Assembly: GCA_029216955.1 (NCBI GenBank)
Contig: JANAVB010005598.1
Coordinates: forward strand, 1,104,327-1,168,326
Direction: 5' to 3'
Source: Iris pallida
Taxonomy: Eukaryota; Streptophyta; Magnoliopsida; Asparagales; Iridaceae
Length of the DNA: 64,000 nt
Shown here: positions 58,861-64,000 of the stretch, in pieces
Layout: each line of letters opens with the position of its first letter
Position numbering within the stretch: position 1 is the first letter of the stretch
Made by a program: the position numbers and the translations under genes
The notes under the pieces: generated by a model
What the model was told of the DNA's origin: nothing
What the model saw: only the letters and a program-made list of their open reading frames with translations
Database searches by the model: none

Positions 58861-60112
58861 CAATCTAGGAGATGAAGCATCCTTCAAACCGATCTTCATC
58901 AGCAAAAGCCTATCTGGCGATGAACGCTAATCTCTTATACGACTTGTAAGAGAATACATCGACGTCTTCGCATGGAGCTATGAGGACATGCCAGGCTTGG
59001 ACCCTAAAGTTGCTATGCATCGCTTGAATATTTCGTCTAAAGCTAAGCCAGTAAAACAGCAACAACGACGATTCCGTCCAGACGTCATGGAAGCCATCGA
59101 GAATGAAGTCAAGAAGCTCATTGCCAGTGGATTCATTCGCGAGGAACAACACCCAGATTGGGTTGCCAACATCATTCAAGTCATAAAAAAGAACGGTAAA
59201 GTTTGAGTCTGTATCGACTACCGTGATTTGAACTCTGTATTCCCGAAAGATGAGTTTCCTCTACCGATCACTGACGTAATGATCGACAACACTTATGGCT
59301 TCGAGCGGATGTCCTTCGTGGATGGGTTCTCAGGCTACAACCAGATCAAGATGTTCTCCGACGACGAGAAGTACACATCTTTTCGAACACCGTTGGGGGT
59401 ATACTGCTATACGGTGATGCCCTTCGGATTGAAGAATACAGGGGCAACATACCAGCGAGCCATAAACACAATTTTTTGCGATCATTTGTACAAAACCGTA
59501 GAGTGCTGCGTAGACGATATTGCAGTCAAAAGTCGTCTCAAGGGCAACCACCTCCAAGACCTGAGAACGGTGTTCGAACTAATGCGTGCACACCAACTCA
59601 AGATGAATCCAACCAAGCCTTTTCTGGGAGTCTCCAGTGGCAAGTTTCTTGGTTTCGTCATCACTTCAAAGGGTATACATCTGGACCCGGAGAAAGTAAA
59701 GGCTATTCTCGACATGCATCCTCCAAGAAACCTCAAAGAGCTACGCGGACTAAAAGGAAGGCTAGCCTACATCAGACAATTTATTTCGAACCTCTCTGGA
59801 AGGTGTCAACCATTCACTCAGCTCATGAAGAATGGCGTATCTTTTGTCTGGACTGAATAATGTCAACGCGCATTCGATAACATCAAGGCGTATCTTACAA
59901 GCCCTCCAGTATTGGTAGCTCCAATAATGGGGAATCCCTTCTTACTATATGTCCGTGCTATGGATCATTCCCTTGGCGCCCTCTTAGCTCAGAAGAACGA
60001 AGGCGGCCATGAACAGACAATCTACTACCTCAGCCGCACAATGGTGGGTGCCGAGCACAGATACACACCGGTAGAGAAGGAATACCTTGCACTGGTTGTT
60101 TTCCATAAATAA
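58861..60112 (+). pseudogene. pol: Tat-lineage RT and partial RNase H
   Basis: RT motifs in one frame: EYIDVFAWSYEDMPGLDP, RRFRPDVMEAIENEVKKLI, CIDYRDLNSVFPKDEFPLP, FSGYNQIKM, VMPFGLKNTGATYQRAI, catalytic CCVDDIAVKS (about 59505-59535), KFLGFVITSKGIHLDPEKV. RNase H: YVRAMDHSLGALLAQ, IYYLSRTMVGAEHRYTPVEKEYLALVVF. Stops at about 58927 (TAA), 59204 (TGA, Arg in relatives) and 59858 (TAA, Glu in relatives). Cut at about 60105-60112 by the minus-strand Tat LTR region. Confidence 0.88.
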
Positions 60113-60128
60113 ATTCCTTTATTTATTG

Positions 60129-60997
60129 TGTATCTGGGAAAATTACAACTATGGAAATCTGATCTAGAAGGCGATCACTTTATCCCTTGGACTATGCGAA
60201 GAAGAAAAGCTCTCAAAATTTTGACAGTAGATAACTATGTATCTGTCCAATGAATGAGAAAAAGAACTCTATTTATAGAGTCAAAAAATAATAACTGAAA
60301 AGATAACTGTCTTCACAGCCTGTGCTTAGTTGAAAATCACGCAGGATTTAACATACGCAAGGTTGTGAGCAGTTACTGGACGTAGCCTGTAACTGTTGGA
60401 CACATGGCAATCATGCATGAGTCGTGTGCAAGTTACAGGACACGCGGGCGAGAGATCAGTGGCATGGCTGCCACGTACTCCAATTTGATGAAATCCACGC
60501 AGACTTGTTGAAGACAAAATCCACGCAGACTCGGGGTAGAAAGCTTCAAAATCCACGCAAACTTGGGACAAGAAGCTTCAGAATCCACGCAGTCTTGAGG
60601 AAGAAAACTTCAGAATACATGCAGATTTGGGATAGAACTGCCAGCTGTCTTGATTCAACGTGCCTCGACCGACACAAAATCTCTGGTAGTGATTGCTTTT
60701 GTCAGTCACATTAAATAACAAGAAGCTCTTTTGGTACGCCAACTTGACGAAGGTTGAGTCTTGCTGAAGAAGATTTCGAAAATCACGCAATAGACGGCTC
60801 TGATCTCTCGAATTCTGTGCATACGTGGCATACGAAGAGACATTCTTCGACTGTTGTGCTGTCAGTCATAATTACTCTCTGACAAATGATGAGCTATCTC
60901 CCCAGCGTGATTTTTAAATATTGTCCTGATCAACTGAGCGTGACTTTTGACTCTGTCCTGATCAACTCAGCGTGACTGTCATTTTTAAAGGCCTACA
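60129..60997 (-). repeat. 3' LTR of the minus-strand Tat element
   Basis: About 869 bp. On the minus strand it starts TGTAGGCCTTTAAAAATGAC after the purine run GAAGGGGGTCT and ends CCCAGATACA. A TATA box, CTCTATAAATAGAG, lies on the minus strand at about 60269-60282. U3 contains repeats of ATCCACGCAGACTTG (plus-strand reading) at about 60490-60620 and of CAGCGTGACT words at about 60903-60976. The left border could instead be 60127. Confidence 0.65.
60484..60640. repeat. Short tandem repeat in Tat U3
   Basis: About four diverged copies of an approximately 38-bp unit with the core AAATCCACGCAGACTTGGG followed by GAAGCTTC or similar. It is upstream of the LTR TATA box on the minus strand, where repeated promoter elements are often found. 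Confidence 0.65.
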
Positions 60998-61240
60998 AGA
61001 CCCCCTTCAAAGTTTTCGAAAAATTGAAAAGACTTCAAAATTTTCGAAATACTTTGAAAATAAGATGATAAAATGAAATCAGTCACGCTGAGATGACTTC
61101 AAATTTTTCGAAAGTCGGAAAGACTTCGAAGTTCTTTGAGAATATCCAAATGAACTTATTAAATGTCATGATGCCTCTTTATTTTTCGAGACTGATTACA
61201 TCCAGTTTATGGTGGAATATGAACCGCCGGCGAGCTCTGT

Positions 61241-61248
61241 TATATAAA
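61241..61248 (+). promoter_or_regulatory. Plus-strand TATA box, antisense unit 1
   Basis: TATATAAA lies 39 bp before the ATG at 61287, on the strand opposite to the Tat element's own genes. Confidence 0.5.
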
Positions 61249-61286
61249 CAGGGAGAGGATTCATTTAATCTTCATCTTACGTCAAC

Positions 61287-61574
61287 ATGACAACAAAAGA
61301 GAAAGCTGAGGAAGAAGCATGCAAGTTGGGCTTTTGTTCCCTTAGTGACCCCACTTTTGGGGGTAAAGAGCCAGAGCCCCTTGTCTTCGAACTCAAAGAT
61401 GATCCCTTGTAACTAGCCAAGAATTTCTTGAGCTATTTTGGCTTAGATGGCTCGTTCTCTTCTGATGGGCGCAGCCTCATAGAGCAGCGTGAAATATTGA
61501 AGGCTCTGTTACACCGCATGGGGGTCAAAAGCGTAGAAGAACTAGGCATTAAGCTCAGTCGCTTTAGAAAATAG
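61287..61574 (+). pseudogene. Antisense ORF 1 in Tat 3' region (one internal stop)
   Basis: 95 codons beginning MTTKEKAEEEACKLGF and ending GIKLSRFRK, interrupted once by TAA at 61410-61412. The region after the stop (FLSYFGLDGSFSSDGRSLIE, ILKALLHRMGVKSVEELG) reads like a real alpha-helical protein and stays in frame, so the stop looks recent. A TATA box lies at 61241 and an AATAAA at 61685-61690, making a compact gene-like unit antisense to the Tat element. I do not recognise a domain. It could be the Tat aORF, part of a longer spliced gene, or a captured host fragment. Confidence 0.5.
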
Positions 61575-61684
61575 AGCGTGTCTTTTGTGCTTTTGTTGCA
61601 CTCTTTTTGTTTTGTCTTTTGTAAGGCCATCAGTGCCTGTCTTGAAGAATGAAGTACAACTTCTGTGTTTAATCTGCGTGGATA

Positions 61685-61690
61685 AATAAA
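61685..61690 (+). terminator. AATAAA poly(A) signal, antisense unit 1
   Basis: AATAAA about 110 bp after the stop of the 61287 ORF, on the same strand. Confidence 0.4.
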
Positions 61691-61820
61691 GAATATTAAT
61701 TAGCACCCTTTTACTATTTCCAATGTTGCTCTATCTTCCAAAGCACACGTAACACTCATTCCACGGTTTACGAGCGCTATTTATGCGGATCTTTTCCAAG
61801 AATAGACTTGTACTTTGCCC

Positions 61821-62258
61821 TTTAAATAGATAGAAGAGTTTCACAGATACTCATCTCCCATTCCTCTTCTTCTTCTCTGAGAATGAAATTTTTGGGAGAT
61901 TTCACTCTCAAACAGGAAATCAATGTTTTCTAATGTTCGACTTCTGTGCACTGTATTAAACATGAGTTTGCCAATCTTTAGCACCAAACTTGAAGGTAAG
62001 TCAGTGTAATACGTGTATTATTTTTGCTATTGAAGATAGGCTTTCTGTTTCTTGTTTCTGATTTGAACAATACACGCCTGTTTCTATTTGATAAATGCAC
62101 GCTGAATGATTTCTGTTGATCTAATCTTTTTCTTCTTAATACTTTCTGCAGAAACTTGGCTGAAAATTTTCTTCAGAACTGGCATTGGGGATGTGGATGC
62201 TGTGGAGAATATCCTGCTGACATCTGTATCAGAAAGCTCATACGTTTTTGACGCGTAA
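61821..62258 (+). CDS. Candidate spliced antisense gene, two exons
   Basis: A TATA-like TTTAAATAG (61821-61829) precedes a 5' leader and ATG at 61923. Exon 1 (61923-61995) encodes MFSNVRLLCTVLNMSLPIFS and ends CTTGAAG before a consensus donor GTAAGT. The 156-bp intron (61996-62151) has a CTAAT branch-like site, a T-rich tract and TTTCTGCAG. Exon 2 (62152-62258) continues in frame (TWLKIFFRTGIGDVDAVE) and ends GACGCG-TAA, for about 59 residues in all. Neither exon is long, so the ORF alone would be unremarkable; the splice sites are what support it. No known domain. An upstream 16-codon ORF starts near 61892. Confidence 0.45.
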
Positions 62259-62289
62259 ATCAGACAACTCAGAACTCTTCGTGGGATAG

Positions 62290-62559
62290 AAGGGTCTTCC
62301 TCAGATGGTAGGAAGAGCCTTTATACACGAGAGTTGGATGGTGGAGTCAACTCTACCCCAAGAAATCGGGTAGTAGAGTTTCTTTCACGGGAGAACTAGG
62401 AATTGTATCCCAAGGTTTGGATACATTCCTGTCTTCCTTGAGAGGTTACCCCCAATCCACCAGTTGTATTGGCAGCACCACGACTTCGGGCTGCCATACT
62501 CGGTGGTTCTCCTCTCGTCTGAGAGAGAAGACCAGAGTTTGATTCCTGCTGATCTGGTC
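62290..62559. repeat. Chain of six short hairpins
   Basis: Arms seen: AAGGGTCTTCCT/AGGAAGAGCCTT (62290-62321), AACTCTACCC/GGGTAG-TAG-AGTT (62349-62380), TGTATCC/GGATACA (62404-62425), TGGCAGC/GCTGCCA (62470-62496), CTCTC/GAGAG (62512-62525), GACCAGA/TCTGGTC (62530-62559). Loops are 4 to 16 bases. The stem-loops follow each other without overlap. Confidence 0.6.
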
Positions 62560-63039
62560 GTGACTGGGACTCAGATTAGTCAGGAACTGCAACCAACAAC
62601 GAACCTGACGGAGAAGATCTGATGGAGAAGATCCAAAGAAGAAGATAGATCTCTATTAGGTTATTGTTGTGGTGTAGAATGAAAATCCAAGATTTGTAAT
62701 AGATTTCCATTATGATTTGTAAGAAAGTCTAAGAAAATGTAATAGACTTTTTGTGGTGAAATGAAAATGGAAATGATTATTCTTCTATGCTTAAAGATTT
62801 ATATTTGTGGATGAATTGTGGACATGATAGATAATGAAATCTTCTTTTCTGTTTTAGAGTATATGATATTATCAGAGGTATTATGGACGTGATAATATGT
62901 AGGAACTCAAAAGAAAATAGATTGATTTCTATGCAGAGGTCAAAAATGACAAATGAGTAAGTAGATTCGGAATTGATTCAGAGGTTATGAAAACGTGATC
63001 AATAACGAATCTCCACTTAATAAATTGATAGAAGATCAT

Positions 63040-63145
63040 GAACGGACGAATAAATGAACGGATGAACCGTCAAGTATTAATGAATGTGTGAATCGTCGGA
63101 TGAACGCAATTAATGGATGGATGAACCGTCGGATGAACGTGACGT
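63040..63145. repeat. GGATGAACCGTC short repeats
   Basis: Several imperfect copies of GGATGAACCGTC/GGATGAACG within about 100 bp, just upstream of the TATA box at 63170. They may be repeated promoter elements of antisense unit 3. Confidence 0.55.
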
Positions 63146-63169
63146 TTCATTATTTGTAGAACTTCTGCC

Positions 63170-63180
63170 TATAAATATAG
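63170..63180 (+). promoter_or_regulatory. TATA box, antisense unit 3
   Basis: TATAAATATAG, 55 bp before the ATG at 63225. This spacing would give a 5' leader of about 20-25 bases. Confidence 0.6.
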
Positions 63181-63224
63181 CAAAAATCTGACAAGAACGA
63201 ACACTTCTTCTTTCAAACATAAAA

Positions 63225-63548
63225 ATGTCGTCTGAAGAAGCATCCAAGAAAACTGGAATTGCCTCAAAAGTTCAGAAAGGCACTGAAGAACACCCTGCTG
63301 ATCCAGTTCAATCGAAGAAGACGGAAGCAGGCGAAGGTTCGTCTGCACCCAAGCCACCAAGGGACATTCTGGATTTCCTGCTCGAACCAGGAAAGACTGA
63401 AGAAGAAGAAGCCATGAGGATGGCCGTTTGCAAGTTCCTCGTGGGTTCTAGCAAGGAGGTTATCGACTCTTTTGCCGATCACGTCTTCGAGAAGGACGGC
63501 AGTGGCCCACATCCAAATGTAGAAAAGGATGATAGTGATCTTCTTTAA
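63225..63548 (+). CDS. Antisense ORF 3 (107 aa) of Tat element, aORF-like
   Basis: An intact frame from ATG (AAAAATGTCGTCT context) to TAA at 63548. The N-terminal third is charged and low-complexity (SSEEASKKTGIASKVQKGTE). The rest is more structured (PPRDILDFLLEPGKTEEEEA, MRMAVCKFLVGSSKEVIDSF, ADHVFEKDG), with likely helices. It has its own TATA box (63170) and an AATAAA (63575-63580), and it converges on the integrase gene, whose stop is only about 86 bp away on the other strand. Position and orientation match the antisense aORF reported in Tat-lineage elements between pol and the 3' LTR (recollection). Function unknown. It may be longer if spliced to upstream exons. Confidence 0.6.
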   Translation: MSSEEASKKTGIASKVQKGTEEHPADPVQSKKTEAGEGSSAPKPPRDILDFLLEPGKTEEEEAMRMAVCKFLVGSSKEVIDSFADHVFEKDGSGPHPNVEKDDSDLL

Positions 63549-63574
63549 TATCATGTATCATCATTCATGATAAA

Positions 63575-63580
63575 AATAAA
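63575..63580 (+). terminator. AATAAA poly(A) signal, antisense unit 3
   Basis: AATAAAATAAAA about 27 bp after the TAA of the 63225 ORF. Because the integrase gene ends just beyond on the opposite strand, the two transcripts would probably overlap at their 3' ends. Confidence 0.5.
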
Positions 63581-63634
63581 ATAAAAATTTTATTTCTAAA
63601 CATGAAACTGTCTGATGATTACAAGCATTTACAT

Positions 63635-64000
63635 TTATACATAGTACTTTTTAAGGAATTTGCCATTAATAGGCATCAAAACTTTTCGACCATCCAATTC
63701 TGAGAGTTGATAAGCTCCATTTGAGAAAACTTTGCTCACAATATAGGGTCCTTCCCACTTTGCGTCAAATTTGCCCTTGCTCATATGAGTCATAGTCAGA
63801 GGACGTCTGACTGTTAGAACAAGTTCTCCTTTTTGATACGCCCAAATTCTGACTTTCTTATTAAAAGCTCTTGAAATTCTAGCTTGATAGAATTCAATAT
63901 TCTGTTGAGCAGATAATCACTTTTCATCCAGAGCTTCTAATTCTTGAAGTCGAAGACGATCATTATTTTTTGCAGTGAGTTCATTAGCGATTTCTATCCT
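63635..64000 (-). pseudogene. pol: Tat integrase C-terminus (runs off window)
   Basis: On the minus strand: LRLQELEALDEK, a TGA at about 63920 (CGA to TGA likely), LSAQQNIEFYQARISRAFNKKV, then the Tat integrase tail KGELVLTVRRPLTMTH, SKGKFDAKWEGPYIVSKVFSNGAYQLSELDG, PINGKFLKKYYV and TAA at 63637-63635. FNKKV, KWEGPY, GAYQL and NGKFLKKYY are typical of Ogre/Tat integrases. The upstream catalytic core lies outside the window. It identifies the element to the right and fixes the direction of the whole 60129-64000 block. Confidence 0.85.

Larger units (their letters stand above)
53262..60112 (+). mobile_element. Plus-strand Tat/Ogre-lineage element, 3' part missing
   Basis: LTR 53262-54046, a tRNA-Arg-type primer site at 54051, an extra ORF before gag, then gag, PR remnant, RT and part of RNase H. 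This is the order of Ogre/Tat elements (family knowledge). Coding sequence stops inside RNase H at about 60112, where a minus-strand Tat LTR region begins. Integrase and the 3' LTR are not in the window. Stops and frameshifts make it inactive. Confidence 0.85.
60129..64000 (-). mobile_element. Minus-strand Tat element, 3' half
   Basis: Read on the minus strand: integrase C-terminus from the right edge to 63635, a 2.6 kb 3' region (63634-60998), polypurine tract, and a 3' LTR (60997-60129). The LTR begins TGTAGG and ends ATACA, giving a TGTA...TACA inverted repeat. It interrupts the RNase H gene of the plus-strand Tat element. Its 3' region carries plus-strand (antisense) small ORFs, a feature known as aORF in some Tat elements. 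Confidence 0.78.

Noticed and set aside
60113..63600. Considered as an endogenous pararetrovirus segment because of small ORFs, TATA boxes and repeats.
   Set aside because: The adjacent minus-strand integrase tail of Tat type, the polypurine tract and the TGTA...TACA LTR ends explain it; caulimoviruses have no integrase.
1..64000. Looked for tRNA and rRNA genes and for intact host genes.
   Set aside because: No cloverleaf-like A/B-box pair with acceptor pairing, no rRNA core sequence and no multi-exon host protein was recognised by eye.

Overview
This window looks like plant nuclear DNA, almost certainly an angiosperm. It is AT-rich, retrotransposon-packed heterochromatin with no intact host gene that I can recognise. 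At least eight LTR-retrotransposon units are present, most of them Ty3/gypsy. They belong to the Tekay/Del-type chromovirus lineage (Gag with CCHC knuckle, PR-RT-RH-IN and a C-terminal chromodomain-like tail) and to the Tat/Ogre lineage (tRNA-Arg-type primer site, Tat-type integrase tail). Two Ty1/copia fragments and one small hAT-type MITE are also present. All gag-pol genes are broken by stops and frameshifts.

Layout: (1) 1-10550, element A, a decayed Tekay-like element. Its 5' LTR runs off the left edge, gag-pol is 2469-7269, and its 3' LTR starts at 7361 and is cut at about 10550. (2) 10550-15395, a minus-strand copia-like LTR fragment split by a 4.1 kb solo LTR (10907-15006) flanked by a perfect 5-bp duplication GGTAG. 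(3) 15396-34941, element X (Tekay-like), interrupted by a complete sister element Y (21708-32840). Y inserted into a Leu-Ser codon pair at the end of X's RNase H domain, leaving the duplication TCTTA/CCTTA. (4) 34942-37187, low-copy-looking DNA with simple repeats and a 200-bp hAT-like MITE. (5) 37188-39440, a minus-strand copia remnant. (6) 39441-50321, element C, with two 4-kb LTRs around a 2.9 kb internal region without recognisable protein genes (LARD-like). (7) 50322-53261, a similar non-coding internal region followed by a related LTR (C3). (8) 53262-60112, a plus-strand Tat/Ogre-like element (LTR, tRNA-Arg-type PBS, an open 379-codon ORF, broken gag, PR remnant, RT and partial RNase H). 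(9) 60129-64000, a minus-strand Tat element inserted into the previous one: 3' LTR, a 2.6 kb region carrying antisense (plus-strand) small transcription units, and the integrase C-terminus at the right edge.

The most interesting signals are: the antisense gene cluster of the right-hand Tat element (two compact TATA-ORF-AATAAA units and one candidate spliced unit) with a run of hairpins beside it; an in-frame 80-bp GT-AG intron-like insert in the integrase of element A that its relatives X and Y lack; an inverted repeat (AATTTCGAGGACGAAATT) kept just upstream of the 3' LTR in five elements, including the non-coding ones; and dense TTGAC (W-box core) clusters and independently amplified minisatellites inside the very long LTRs. 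All similarity statements come from reading the sequence; no alignment or database search was run.
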